Translations under genes and position numbers: made by a program
Notes under the pieces: generated by a model
Told to the model about the DNA's origin: nothing
What the model saw: only the letters and a program-made list of their open reading frames with translations
Databases searched by the model: none
NCBI RefSeq assembly: GCF_036417845.1
Contig: NC_090012.1
Span: forward strand, 310,001 to 374,000
DNA length: 64,000 bases
From: Apteryx mantelli
Taxonomy: Eukaryota; Chordata; Aves; Apterygiformes; Apterygidae
Direction: 5' to 3'
Part shown: positions 1 through 11,979 of the stretch, in pieces
Layout: each line of letters opens with the position of its first letter
Numbering within the stretch: the stretch's first letter is position 1

Positions 1-304
1 CTCCGGCCCTGCTCCGGCCACCGGCCCCCATGGAGCCGAGCCGACCCCGACCCACACCGGGGTCCCCCACCGGTGTCCCCCCACGGAGCCGGGCCGGGTG
101 GCCGCTGTGCCCCGCAGTGCACGGCGCTGCACATTCCCGCGGACCCCAGGGATGTCCGTGCGGGAAGCGCCGGCCGCGGCTCCCCCCCCCCCGCGGTGGC
201 TTCCCGGCTTCGGCAGCGAGTGACACGCAGAGATTTCCTTCCTCCCCCCCCCCCCCCCCCACCCCGGAGCGCCCGGCACACGGGTGGCCCAGGCCTCGCA
301 CGGC

Positions 305-580
305 GTCGCACGTGTCCCCAGCCGTGTGCACGGTGTCACACGTATCCCCAGCCGTGTGCATGGGGACGGCTCCATGTCCCCAGCCATGTGCACAGGGACG
401 GTTCTGTGTCCCCATCCCTGTGCACAGGGACGGCCCCGTGTCCCAGTCGTGTGCACGGGGACGGTTCCATGTCCCCAGTCCTGTGCATGGTGTTGCACAT
501 GTCCCCATCCCTGTGCACGGGGACGGCTCTGTGTCCCCATCCCTGTGCATGGGAACGGCCCCGTGTCCCCAGCCCCGGTG
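305..580. repeat. 32-bp minisatellite, left edge
   Basis: About eight copies of a unit of the type GTGCACAGGGACGG...TGTCCCCA. The stretch 1-640 contains no exon I can support. Confidence 0.85.
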
Positions 581-647
581 GGGACCCTCACGCGGACCCC
601 CAGGGACAGCACTGCACCCGGACACGGGCTGGCGTTAAATTACAGCG

Positions 648-653
648 TTTATT
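648..653 (-). terminator. EXOC3L2: EXOC3L2 poly(A) signal AATAAA
   Basis: The minus strand reads gtggaataaacgctg, the first canonical signal after the stop codon. Use of this site would make an ~0.85-kb 3'UTR that is mostly minisatellite. Confidence 0.75.
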
Positions 654-734
654 CCACATTATACACAGTTTCGGGGGCTCCACGCGCCCCCCCCCGGCCC
701 CGGGGCAGAGGCGGGCTGGGCTGGGACGGGGCGA

Positions 735-1470
735 CGCACCCGGCTCTGGGGTGACGCATGCACCTGGCTCTGGGGTGACACAAGCACCCAGCCTTGGGGT
801 GAGGTGATGCACCCGGCCATGGGGTGACGCATGCACCCAGCCCTCGTGCAAGGCGATGCACCCAGCCGTGGTGCAAGGCGATGCACCCAGCTGTGGTGCA
901 AGGCGATGCACGCAGCCCCGGTGCAATGCATGCACCCAACTGTGCTGCAAGGCGATGCATGCAGCCCAGGTGCAATACATGCACCCAGCTCTCATGCAAG
1001 GCAATGCACCCAGCTCTGGTGCAATGCATGCACCCAGCTGTGGTGCAAGGCGATGCACGCAGCCCCGGTGCAATGCATGCACCCAACTGTGGTGCAAGGC
1101 GATGCACCCAACTCTGGTGCAATGCATGCACCCAGTTCTCATGCAAGGTGATGCACCCAGCCGTGGTACAATGCATGCACCCAGTTCTCGTGCAAGGCAA
1201 TGCACCCAGCTCTGGTGCAATGCATGCACCCAGTTCCGGTGCAAGGCGATGCACCCAGCCCCGGTGCAATGCATGCACCCAACTGTGGTGCAAGGCGATG
1301 CATGCAGCCCAGGTGCAATGCATGCACCCAGTTCTCATGCAAGGCAATGCACCCAGCTCTGGTGCAATGCATGCACCCAGCTCCGGTGCAAGGCAATGCA
1401 CCCAGCCGTGGTGCAATGCATGCACCCAGCCCCGGTGCACAGCGCTGCACCCAGCCCCGGCGCACGGCGC
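735..1470. repeat. 24/25-bp minisatellite in EXOC3L2 3'UTR
   Basis: About 29 units alternating ATGCACCCAGC...GTGCAAGGCG and ATGCACCCAGC...GTGCAATGC. Many units contain the self-complementary GTGCATGCAC or TGCATGCA, so the transcript could form many small hairpins. The array lies entirely between the stop codon and the poly(A) signal. Confidence 0.9.
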
Positions 1471-1489
1471 TGCACCGCTCCGGCGGCGC

Positions 1490-4400
1490 TCAGAGACGGG
1501 CCTGGGCGCGCCGCTCGGCGAGGTGCGGGCGCCGCAGGCGGAGGCGGGAGAGGCGCGCCAGGCGCTGCAGGTTGAAGGGCAGGCAGCGCACCTCGCGGGT
1601 GACGGCGATCTCGGAGAAGAAGGCGCGCTCGCGCGGCGGCGCCGGCTCGCCCTCGCCCTGCTCCAGGTCCTTCACCACGGCCAGGATATCCTGGCGCGCC
1701 GCCTGGCTCCGCAGCCCTCGCACGTCCAGCACCGCCGCCACGTGCTTCCTCCTGCCGCCCGCGGGGACGCTCGTGGGGACGGGCCACCGTCCCGGCCACC
1801 GGCGCGGCGGTTATTTAAAGCTCCCGCCGCCACGGCGGAAATTGGCCCCGTGCCCGGGAATCGGTGGTGTCCTGCCGGGCCACCGCATGCCACCGGCCGG
1901 GATGGGGGGGACACGCGGGACAGCGGCAGTGCGGGTGGCCGCGGGTGACCCCGGCACGGGGACGGGAGTTGGCTCGGGGCGGTGGTGGCCGCCGGCCCAG
2001 GCGCTTCCCGGCGGGCGGCCAGGAAGGACCGGGAATGGGGGGTGGTGGCTGCCGGGAAGGTCAGCCACGGGGACGGTCCCTGTGGGACTGCGGCGTCCTG
2101 CCTGGCCGTGCCACCGTGCCGCAGGTCCCACTGGGGACACGGGGTCCTGCCCTGGTCCCTATGGGGACTTGGGGTCCCGCCTGACCATGCCACCCTGCTC
2201 CAGTCCCCATTGGGGACACAGTGTCCTGCCCCAGTCCCTATGGGGACATGGGGTCCTGCCCGCTCTGGTCCCCACTGGGGTCATGATGTCCTGCCTGGCT
2301 GGTCCCCATTAGGGGACATGATGTGCCGCCTGGCCAGGCCACCCCACTGCAGTCCCCATTGGTGACACAATGTCCTCCCTGGCTGTGCCACCCTGATCCG
2401 GTCCCCATTGGGGACACAATGTCCTCCCCGGCTGTGCCACCCTCCTCCGGTCCCCACTGGGGTCATGATGTCCTCCCTGGCCATGCCACCCCGCTCCGGT
2501 CCCCATTGGGGGTCACCACGTCCTCCTTGGCCGTGCCACCCTGCTGTAGTCCCCAAGCACCTGCCACAGCCCGGGTCCCCCCCCCCGTCCCCACCACCCC
2601 TGGGTGCCGTCCCCTGCCATCGCCAGCGCTCACCGCACGTCGGGGAAGTCGCGCACCAGCACGGCCACCTCCATCTGCAGCGACGGCGTGTCCTCGAGCA
2701 CCAGCAGCTCCCGCAGCCGCGGCACCGCCGAGTCCAGCCAGGGCGACGCCGAGTCCTGCGGGCGCAGCGGGGCTCAGCGCCGGGTCCCGGTGGCCCCGAC
2801 CCCCCCCCCCACCAGCGCCCGGTGGCACCGCCGCCGTCACCGCCCGCGAGCTCACCAGGCGCCCGAAGAGCTCGCGGAGCTGGCGGGCCTCGTCGCCCAG
2901 GCGGGCGGCCACGCGGGCCCGCATCTTGGCCGAGGTGCACACCAGGCGGGCTTGCAGCAGCGGGCGCACGTACTCGATGAGCACCCGCCGGTGCACCTCG
3001 TTCACCAGCACCTGGGTGCACAGGGTGGCGGGGAAAGGAGGGGTGGTGGTTGCATCCTGTGCATGCACTGGTTGCACCCCATGCATGCACCGGTTGCACC
3101 CCATGCAGGCGCCGGTTGCACCCCATGCAAGTGGTGGTTGCACCCCATGCATGCACCGGTTGCACCCCATGCACGCACTGGTTGCACCCCGCACACATGG
3201 TGGTTGCATCCTGTGCATGCACCAGTTGCACCCCATGCAGGCGCCGGTTGCACCCCGTGCACGTGGTGGTTGCATCCTGTGCATGCACCGGTTGCACCCC
3301 GTGCACATGGTGGTTGCACCCCATGCATGCACTGGTTGCACCCCGTGCACATGGTGGTTGCATCCTGTGCATGCACCGGTTGCACCCTGTGCCCACGCCG
3401 GGTGCCCCCCGCACCCGGCCCCACCTGGTAGGGCTCGGGACGCAGCGGGCGCAGCTTCTGGGCGAAGCTGGTGATGAGCAGCACGATGTTGTCGAAGGCC
3501 TCCGAGCTCGTCAGCCACTTGCGCTTCATCAGCTTGTGGAAGTAGGGCTGCGGGGCGGGGGGGGGCGAGGCTCAGCACCCATGGGCACCGGACCCATGGC
3601 ACCCATGGGCACCAAGCCCAGAGCACCCATGGGCACCAGCTCCAGGACACTGATGGACATCCACCCTGGGGCACCCATGGGCTCCATCTCTGATGCACCC
3701 ATGGGCACCATCCCAGGGCACCCATGGACACTGGACCTGGGGCACCCATGGGAACCATCCTGGGGCATCCATGGGCACCGGCTCCAGGGCATCCATGGGC
3801 ACCATCCCCGGGACACCCATGGGCACCATCCCAGGCCACCGCTGAGCATCACCCATGCTTGGCCCCCAGGTGAGGATGGGCACGGTGACAGCCCTGTCCC
3901 TGTGCCCTGCCCCGGGACATTGCCGGGCACGTCCCCATCGGAGCCCGGCACCCACCCCGGCCCCCTGCCCACCCCGGCACCTTGAGGTCCTCGAAGAGGC
4001 GCTGGGTGAGGACGTGGTTGCAGAGCCGGGCCACCTTGTCCAGGGTGGCGTGGGCCTGCCGCCGCAGCTCCTCGCTCTCGGTGTGCCCGAACTGCGCCAG
4101 GCGCTCCACGAAGGCCCTGGGGACGGCGGCGGTGGGCGCGGGGCGGCGGGGGGGACGAGGTGCCCAGCCACCGCGGCATCCCTATGGGGCACCCTGGCAT
4201 CCCCATGGGGCACCCGGCCACCGCAGCATCCCTATGGGGCACCTGGCATCCCCATGGGGCACCTGGCCACCACAGCATCCCTATGGGGCACCCTAGCATC
4301 CCCATGGGGCACCTGGCCACCACGGCATCCCTATGGGTCACCCTGGCATCCCCAATGGGCACCTGGCCACCACGACATCCCCATGGGGCACCCAGTCACC

Positions 4401-7400
4401 GCAGCATCCCCATGGGGCACCTGGCATCTCCATGGGGCACCTGGCCACCATGGCATCCCCAGGGAGCACCCTGGCATCCCCATGGGGCATCTGGCCACCA
4501 CGGCATCCCCAGGGAGCACCCTGGCATCCCCATGGGGCACCTGGTCACCACGGCATCCCCATGGGGCACCTGGCATCCCCATGGGTCACCATGACATCGC
4601 TATGGGGCACCCTGACATCCCCATGGGGCACCCGGCCACCACGGCATCCCCATGGGGCACCCTGACATCCCCATGGGGCACCCGGCCACCACGGCATCCC
4701 CGTGGGGCACCCGGCCACCATGGCATCCCCATGGGGCACCCGGTCACCATGGCATCCCCGTGGGGCACCCTGACATCCCCATGGGGCACCCGGCCACCAC
4801 GGCATCCCCGTGGGGCACCCGGCCACCATGGCATCCCCATGGGGCACCCGGTCACCATGGCATCCCCGTGGGGCACCCTGACATCCCCATGGGGCACCCG
4901 GCCACCACGGCATCCCCATGCGGCACCCTGGTATCCCCATGGGGCACCTGGCCACCACGACATCCCCATGGGGCACCTGGCCACCACGGCATCCCCATGG
5001 GGCACCTGGCATCCCCATGGGGCACCTGGCCACCACGGCATCCCCATGGGGCACCTGGCATCCCCATGGGGCACCTGGCCACCATGGCATCCCCATGGGG
5101 CACCTGGCATCCCCATGGGGCACCTGGCCACCACGACATCCCTATGGGGCACCCTGGCATCCCCATGGGGCACCTGGCCACCACGGCATCCCTATGGGGC
5201 ACCTGGCCACCATGCCCTCACCTGAACGGGGGACAGCAGTTGACCAGGGCGATGGCCCTGCCGGTGGCACCGTCCATGGGGGTGGCATCGCCGGGAGCCT
5301 CCAGGAACCGTTCCACTTTGCGCTGGAAACTGCGGGGCGCCAGGCACGGCTCAGCCCCACGTCCCCCCCTGTGTCCCCCCCCAACCCACGTCCCCCCCAC
5401 CCACCCCAGGACCACCGTGTCCCTCCGGTGTCCTTCCAGCATCCCCATGCCCACCGGACGCTTGCCCATCTCATGCCTTCCCGCGCCCCCGCCGTGTCCC
5501 CAACCCCCCCCCCCAGCCACCCCGTGCCACCACCCACGTCCCCAGCGCGTCCCCGTGCCCACCTGTGCAGGAAGGCCACCAGCACGCCCAGCAGGCCGTG
5601 TGCCATCTCCATGCCGAACTCGGGGGTGATCTGGGGTGCCCGCTCCACGTGCGCCCGCAGCAGCTGGGGGGTCCCGGCGCGGCTCAGTGCCGAGGGGGGG
5701 ACGGCCACCAACCGGCGTCCCATGGGATGCCCAGCCACCACCCAGCATCACCTCGAGGTACCTGACCATTCTGGCATCCCCATGGGGCACCTGGCCACCA
5801 CGGCATCCCCATGGGCCACCCCAGCATCCCTATGGGGCACCTGGTCACCACCTGGCATCACCCCAAGGTACCCAGCCACCGCAGCATCCCTATGGGGCAC
5901 CCTGGCATCCCCATGGGGCACCTGGCCACCATGGCATCCCTATGGGGCACCTGGCCACCCTGGCATCCCCATGGGCCACCTGGCCACCATGGCATCCCCA
6001 TGGGCCACCCTGGGATCCCCTGGGCCACCCTGGCATCACCCCAGAGCATCCAGCCACCCCGAACTCCCCAAAGGGGGGATCCAGGACATCTCCTCGGGGG
6101 TCCAAGAGAAGGGCAGCGCCGTGGGGCGCTGTGTCCCCAGGGGACGGGGACAGCAGGGCGGGTGCCCAGGGGTGGCCCCCGACGCGGTGCCCAGCGCGGC
6201 CGTACCCCGATGACGCGGGTGGCCAGGCCCTCCTCGAGCTCGTCGCTGGTGGCCTCCTCGGCCCACGTGTCCTCGCTGAGCTGCAGCTCCTGCGTCATGG
6301 CCACCTCCACCTTCGCCTGGGGGGGACACGACACCAGTCACGGTGCCCGTCCCCATGCCCACCGTGGTGCCCATCCCCATGCCCACCACAGGCTCGTCCC
6401 CATGCTCTCCACGTGCCCACCTGTCACATGCGTGTCTCAGGGTCCAGGGCCCATCACGTGCCCATCCTGGTCCTATCATGCCCCCATCCCAGCGCCTGTC
6501 CTGGTCCCGATCCCAGTGCCCATCCAGGTCTCCATCCCAGTGCCCATCCTGGTCCCATCATGCCCCCATCCCAGTGCCTGTCCCAGTGCCCGTCCCAGTG
6601 TCCATCCTGGTCCCATCATGCCCCCATCCCAGTGCCCATCCCAGTGTTCATCCCAGTTCCATCATGCCCCCATCCCAGTGCCCATCCTGGTGTCCATCCT
6701 GTCCTCATCGTGCCCCCATCCCAGTGCCCATCCCAGTCCCATCATGTCCCCGTCCCAGTGCCCATCCCAGTGTTCATCCCAGTTCCATCATGCCCCCATC
6801 CCAGTGCCCATCCTGGTGTCCATCCTGTCCTCATCGTGCCCCCATCCCAGTGCCCATCCCAGTCCCATCATGTCCCCGTCCCAGTGCCCATCCTGGTGCA
6901 CATCCCAGTCCCATCGTGCCCCCATCCCAGTGCCCATCCCGGTGCCCATCCCGTCCCCATTGTGCCCCGGTGCCGGTGCCGGTGGCGGCGTGGTGCCCAC
7001 CTTCACGGCGGCGATGCAGGAGCTCTCGAGGCCCCGCTGGGTCTCGGGGTCCAGGAGGGGCCCCAGGTCCTGCGCCTGCAGCAGGGCCCCCACCTCGGGG
7101 TCCCCCAGCACCTCCCTGCGGGCACGCGCCCATCAGCGCCCGCCGGGGGCACCGCGGGGCACCGGCTGGGACAGGGGGTGCCAAGGGGTGGCACTGGGTG
7201 ACAGGGGGTGCCCAGGGGTGCCGTGGGATGCCACCATGAAGAAGGGGATGTCACCAGGTGCCACCATGCAGCAGGGCAGTGCCATGGGGATGCCACCATG
7301 CAGCAGGAGGATGTCTCCCAGCACCACCATGCGGCAGAAGGACATCACGGGGTGCCACCATGCAGCAGGGTGATGCCGGGGGGATGCCACCATGCAGCAG

Positions 7401-9910
7401 GAGGATGTCTCCCAGCACCACCATGCAGCAGAAGGACATCATGGGGTGCCACCATGCAGCAGGGTGATGCCGGGGGGATGCCACCATGCAGCAGGGGGAT
7501 GTCTCCCAGCACCACCATGCAGCAGAAGGACATCACGGGGTGCCACCATGCAGCAGGGCGGTGCCATGGGGATGCCACCAGGCAGCAGAAGGCACCACCA
7601 TGCAGCCGAGAGATGCCACCATGCAGCAGAGGGATGCCACCCAGGTGCCACCGTGCATCGGGGGGGGGCCGTGCCCTCACCTGGGGTAGCCGTTGGCGTG
7701 CCAGTCGAGCAGGGCGTAGAGGTCCGGGGTGGGCAGGGGCCGGTGGGTCAGGGCGGCCAGCTGCTGGGCCAGCGCCCGGTGGTAGGCGCGGGCGTAGACG
7801 GCCAGGGCGCCGAAGTCCCCCGGGTAGGCGGGCGCCACGTGCCGCCGCACGGTCCCCATGTCCCCCGCCAGGCGGGCGCCCAGGGCGGTCAGGCGAGCCG
7901 GCAAGGTGCCCGGCGTCCCCGAAGCCACGGCGGCCAGGCGCTCGCCGGCCGCCCGTCCCACGGCTTCCTGCCAGCGGCGGCGGAGGTGGCCGCGGGGACA
8001 AGCCGGGGCGGGCGGCGGGCGGTCGTGGTGGCGGCGGCGTTCGGCCTCCTCCTCCTGCTGCAGCACCCGCACGGCCCCGCGCAGCGGCGGGTAGGGGCGG
8101 CCGGCGGGCACCGCCTCGGCCACCACCGCCCACAGCTGGGCCAGCAGCGCCTCGTAGAGCAGGGCCACGTCCCGCGCCTGGCGTCCCCCGCTGCCACCAT
8201 CACCACCGTCACCCCTCGCCGCCGCCGCCGCCGGGCCGGCGCACTCGGCTTCCAGCGCGATGATCTGCTCGTCGGCCGCCACCAGCTCCCGCCGCTGGAT
8301 CAGCTCCAGGATCTCCAGCACTAGCGTGGAGGCGCCCAAGGTTGCTTGGTGGCACCTAGGGGTGCTTCGAGGCATGGGGGGTGGGGTGGGGGGGTCGCTG
8401 CCCCAATGTGGCCCCCGCGCCGCCCTCGTCTGGTGTCCCCGGGTCCCACGGTGCCTGTCGCCGTTGACCTGCTGCGTCCTCCCACGTCCCCGTGGTTCTC
8501 CCACCTATGTGTCCCCGTGGCCACCCATGGCCCCCCATGGTCCCCATCTCCATGTCCTCACGTCCCCATGTCCCCCATCCCCATGTCCCATGACCCCCAT
8601 CCCCATGTCTCTATGTTCCCATGTCCTATGCTCCCCATCCCCATGTCCCATGTCCTCCATGTCTCCATGTCCCCATGTCCCCATGTCCCACGTCCTCCAT
8701 GTCCCCATGTCCCATGTCCTCCATGTCCCCATGTTCCCATGTCCTCCATCCCCATCCCCATGTCCTCCATCTCCCCATGTCCCATGTCCCCATGTCCCCC
8801 ATCCTCACATCCCCATGTCCCCCATCCCCATGTCCTCCGTCTCCATGTCCCCATGTTCCCATATTCCCATGTTCCCATGTCCTCCATCTCCCCATGTCCC
8901 CCGTTCCCATGTCCCCATGTCCCATATCCCCCATGACCCATGTCCCCCATCCCCATGTCAACCATCCCCATGTCCCCATGTCCCACGTCCCCATGTCCCT
9001 ATGTCCCCCATCCTCACATCTCCATGTCTCCCATCCCCATGTCCTCCATCTCCCCATGTCCCCATGTCCCATATCCCCCATGACCCATGTCCCCCATCCC
9101 CATGTCAACCATCTGCATGTCCCCATCTCCCCATGTCCCATGCCCCCATGACCCATGTCCTCCATCCCCATGTCCCCACGTCTCCATGTCCCCCATCCCC
9201 ACGCTCCTGTGTCCCCATGTCCCCCATCCCCATGTTCTCCATCCCCATGTCAACCATCCCCATGTCCCCATGCCATGACCCGTGTCCTCCATCCCCATGT
9301 CCCCATGTCCCCATGTCCCCACGTCCCCATGTCCCCACGTCCCCACGTCCCGTGTCCCCCCGTGTCCCTCCATGTCCCCCCGTCCCTGCTCACCCGACAG
9401 CGGCTCCCCGGCCCTGCCGCGTCCCTCCTGCCGCCGCCCCCCGTCTCCGCCGTCCCCGTCTCCTCCGTCCCCACCGTCCCCATCGCCGCCGCCGCCACTG
9501 CCGTGGGGCTGGGAGCCGCCGGGGCGCTCGGCCAGCGAGGAGCGCCAGGGACGGGAGCCCAGCGCCAGGCGCAGCAGGGGACCCCGCTTGCCCGCCGGCC
9601 GCTCGCCCCCCGCCACCGCCGCCGCCGCCGCTGCCGTCGCCTCCGCGCCGCCTCCGCGCCGCCCGGGCAGCCGCCGCAGCAGCCCCGCGTCCTCGGAGCG
9701 CCGCCGCAGCCCCCGCGCCCGCCCGCCCTCCGTGCCGTCCCCGCCGGCCTTGGCCCCCGCCGGGCGCCGGGCCCGGCCGAAGGGCGCCAACCCCACCAGC
9801 CGCTCCAGCGTGGCCCGACGCCGGTAGCGGCTCTCGGGGCTGGAGGCGAAGGGGTCGCCGGCGCCGCTCTCCTCCTCCTCCTCCTTGGACGCTTTCTTCA
9901 GCAGAGGCAT
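1490..9910 (-). CDS. EXOC3L2: Exocyst complex component 3-like 2 (Sec6 family)
   Basis: Eleven coding exons in transcription order: 9910-9394, 8320-7681, 7115-7001, 6316-6206, 5663-5563, 5329-5222, 4116-3981, 3547-3425, 3011-2856, 2755-2634, 1751-1490. All have GT/AG ends and matching phases, giving 796 residues, near the ~800 I recall for the human protein. The start is the first ATG of the first coding exon ([13 protein letters not shown]). A basic, Gly/Ala-rich N-terminal region is followed by the Sec6-like helical bundle. A family hallmark, [14 protein letters not shown], ends near residue 385, and [13 protein letters not shown] lies in the last exon. The EXOC3/TNFAIP2 family is linked to vesicle tethering and endothelial migration; the exact role is inferred. 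The long acidic/Gly stretch at the end of the first exon is poorly conserved. Its position beside MARK4 and opposite in strand matches human synteny. Confidence 0.95.
2110..2560. repeat. ~50-bp minisatellite, EXOC3L2 last intron
   Basis: Units of the type GTCCCCATTGGGGACACA...CTGTGCCACCCTG; CCCCATTGGGG is palindromic. No exon within. Confidence 0.85.
3040..3400. repeat. 22-bp minisatellite, EXOC3L2 intron
   Basis: GGTTGCACCCCATGCATGCACC-like units (~16 copies) between exons 3547-3425 and 3011-2856, with variants. Confidence 0.85.
3575..3850. repeat. ~24-bp minisatellite, EXOC3L2 intron
   Basis: Units of CACCCATGGGCACC type filling the intron between exons 4116-3981 and 3547-3425. Confidence 0.8.
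4165..5215. repeat. 29-bp minisatellite (CATCCCCATGGGGCACC), EXOC3L2 intron
   Basis: About 38 near-identical units, mixed with 19-bp short forms, fill this 1.1-kb intron. Each unit contains the palindrome CCCCATGGGG. The same family recurs at 5765-6050 in the next two introns. Confidence 0.9.
5765..6050. repeat. Second array of the CATCCCCATGGGG family
   Basis: Same unit as the 4165-5215 array but in a different EXOC3L2 intron, separated from it by two exons. Confidence 0.8.
6340..6985. repeat. CATCCCAGTGCC minisatellite, EXOC3L2 intron
   Basis: 12-17-bp subunits (CATCCCAGTGCC, CATCATGCCCC) arranged in longer ~127-bp blocks that recur near 6640 and 6767. Confidence 0.85.
7210..7660. repeat. 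94-bp higher-order minisatellite, EXOC3L2 intron
   Basis: GCCACCATGCAGCAG subunits. The marker GATGTCTCCCAGCACC recurs at 94-bp steps (7310, 7404, 7498). Confidence 0.85.
8500..9385. repeat. CCATGTCCC short tandem array, EXOC3L2 intron
   Basis: Roughly 0.9 kb of 6-18-bp CCATGTCCCC/CCATCCCCATGTC units between the first two coding exons. It reads open in several frames but shows no coding signal. Confidence 0.85.
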
Positions 9911-9954
9911 GGCCTGCGGGGTGGCCGCGCCGTCAGGGCGCCCACCGGGAGCAC

Positions 9955-10660
9955 GTGCACCCCTTGGGAGGGTGCAAACCCCCTTGGGAGCGTGCAAAAC
10001 CCCCTTGGGAGGGTGCAAAACCCCTTGGGAGGGTGCAAAACTCCTTGGGAGGGTGCAAAACCCCTTGTGAGTGTGCAAAACCCCTTGGGAGCGTGCACAA
10101 CTCTCCATGCACATCCCGGGAGCATGCAAACACCTTGTGAGCATGCAAACTCCTTGTGAGTGTGCAAAACTCCTTGGGAGCATGCAAAACCCCCTTGGGA
10201 GGGTGCAAAACTCCTTGGGAGCGTGCACACCTCTCCATGCACGTCCTGGGAGCATGCAAACCCCTTGTGAGTGTGCAAAACTCCTTGGGAGCATGCAAAA
10301 CCCCCTTGGGAGGGTGCAAAACTCCTTGGGAGCGTGCACACCTCTCCCTGCACACCCCCTGGAGTGTGCAAACCCCACCGTGCGCACGTAGGGAGCATGC
10401 AAACCCCCTTCTGAGCGTGCAAAACCCCTTGGGAGTGTGCACAACCCCTCGGGAGTGTGCGCACCGCTCCACGCACAACCCGTGACCGTGCAAACCCCCG
10501 GGACCATGCACACCCCACCGTGCACACCCCACGGCCATGCAAGTCCCCTTGTGAACAGGCAACCTCCCTGCGAGCGTGCAACCCCCCCCCCCCCCGAGAG
10601 CATGCACACCTCTCCGTGCACGCCCGGCAGGCGTGCAAACCCCTTGGGAGTGTGCGTCCT
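9955..10660. repeat. ~20-bp CTTGGGAG-GTGCAAA array, 5' of EXOC3L2 coding exon 1
   Basis: About 30 units of CCCTTGGGAGNGTGCAAAAC lie immediately upstream of the acceptor at 9914-9916. The piece 10660-11050 behind it holds three to four copies of a dispersed CCCGGACGCCTGGGTCC motif. Confidence 0.85.
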
Positions 10661-11057
10661 GTGCGGGTGCTCGCAGCGCTGGGGGAAACTGAGGCCCCGG
10701 GGCAGGGGGGACCCAGGCGTCCGGGCGCTCCGGCCCGGGCTCCGGGCAGACGTAAGAGCCGCAAGGAAATCGCCACCGGGCCGGGAAGGAAACGGCTCTG
10801 GTCCCCCCGGGGCAGCGGCATGGAGGTGGCACCCGGACGCCTGGGTCCCCCCAGGCTGGCAAGAGGTTTGGGGTCTATAGGGCAGCCCGGACGCCTGGGT
10901 CCCATCCCGGAGGAGGTGGCTGGATGGGGCACCCGGACGCCTGGTCCCATCCCGGGGGAGGTGGCTGGCCGGGGTGCCAGGGGTCCCATCCCGGGGGATG
11001 GTTGGCGAGGGTGGGCGGGTGGCGCGCCCGGACGCCGGGGCCCCGCGGGGGCCTTAC

Positions 11058-11250
11058 CGTGGCAGCGTGCGGTGGCAGCGGGGTGGCAGCGGGACGGCAG
11101 CGGTGGCGGCGGTGGCGGTGGTGGCGGTGGCCGGCCGGGGGGTTTCCTGAGGAAGCGCCTCCCCGCGCCGCGGCCTCCCACCCGGGGCAGGGTCAGCCCC
11201 GGTTCCGCTGCGCCGTCACCACGGGGCGGGGGGGACAAGGGGGGGGGGGA
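11058..11250 (-). other. EXOC3L2: Possible EXOC3L2 5' untranslated exon
   Basis: A minus-strand donor gtaagg follows gctgccacg at 11058. It lies between the CCAAT cluster and the first coding exon, whose acceptor is at 9914-9916. Only the donor is seen clearly; the 5' edge is a guess. Confidence 0.35.
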
Positions 11251-11399
11251 CACTGCTGCCACCACCACCACCGGAGTCTGGATGGCCACCACCAGCACGG
11301 GGACGTGGATGGGGACGGGACCCCCCAGGATGACATGGGGACAGGACCCTCAACACGGCCTGGCACAAGCACCCAGGACTCCCCCACGCCGGGACGGTG

Positions 11400-11560
11400 C
11401 AACACACGTGTACCCAGGACCCAGCACATGCGTGTGCACCGTGGGTCGCACACACTTGTGCATGCACACGCGTGTGTGCAGGCGCTCGTGCATGCACGTG
11501 CATGCTGCAGCGGGTGCAGGCGTGTGCACACGCGTGTCCCCTCCGTGTCCCGGGCCCACG
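11400..11560. repeat. CpG/TpG alternating tract
   Basis: GCACACGCGTGTGTGCA-like purine-pyrimidine alternation that could adopt Z-DNA. The flanks 11250-11400 and 11560-11700 show nothing recognisable. Confidence 0.6.
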
Positions 11561-11750
11561 CGTGTACCCTGGTGTTTGCCCCTGTCCCTGCACGGCTCCG
11601 CGTCCCCCGTGTCCCTGTCGTGTCCCCATGCTCACACGTGTCCCCGCGTGTCCCCAGGGCCCCACGTGGCTCCCTGCCCCGCGCGCCCACGTGACCCACC
11701 CCCGCTTCGCCGGGCACTCAGGGGTTAACGCCCCCCCCCGAGCGGCGCCG

Positions 11751-11955
11751 ATTGGCCACGGCGGCGGCCAATGGCGGCGCCGCGCCGCATCTGGCCCCGC
11801 CCCCAGCAGGGAGGGGCCGGACGGCCCTTGTCTCCATGCCTCGGCGCGGCCAATGGGAAGGAGCCGCGGCCGCGCCCGGCCGCCGCAGGAGAGCGCTGAT
11901 TGGCTGACGTGCCGCGGGGAGGCGGGGACGGCCCCGCCCCTGACGCGCTGCTTAA
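11751..11955. promoter_or_regulatory. CCAAT/GC-box cluster between EXOC3L2 and MARK4
   Basis: Four CCAAT boxes, two in each orientation (11751, 11768, 11850, 11899), lie among GC boxes and a TGACG half-site in otherwise unique CpG-rich DNA. This looks like a bidirectional promoter. It would serve EXOC3L2 on the left; which transcript it drives on the right is unclear. Confidence 0.5.
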
Positions 11956-11979
11956 AGGCCAAAGGCGAAAGGGCGCCCC

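Noticed and set aside
1-640. Open frames from ATG codons near 30, 73 and 284
   Set aside because: GC-driven and repeat-driven; I looked for the human neighbour BLOC1S3 and saw no similarity.
3020-3424. EXOC3L2 array next to exon 3011-2856 as a fifth splice-derived array
   Set aside because: Only a short GTGCAC-type resemblance to the acceptor side; no exon bases are copied.
4165-5215. Regularly spaced direct repeats resembling a CRISPR array
   Set aside because: Head-to-tail minisatellite without unique spacers, in an intron of a vertebrate gene.
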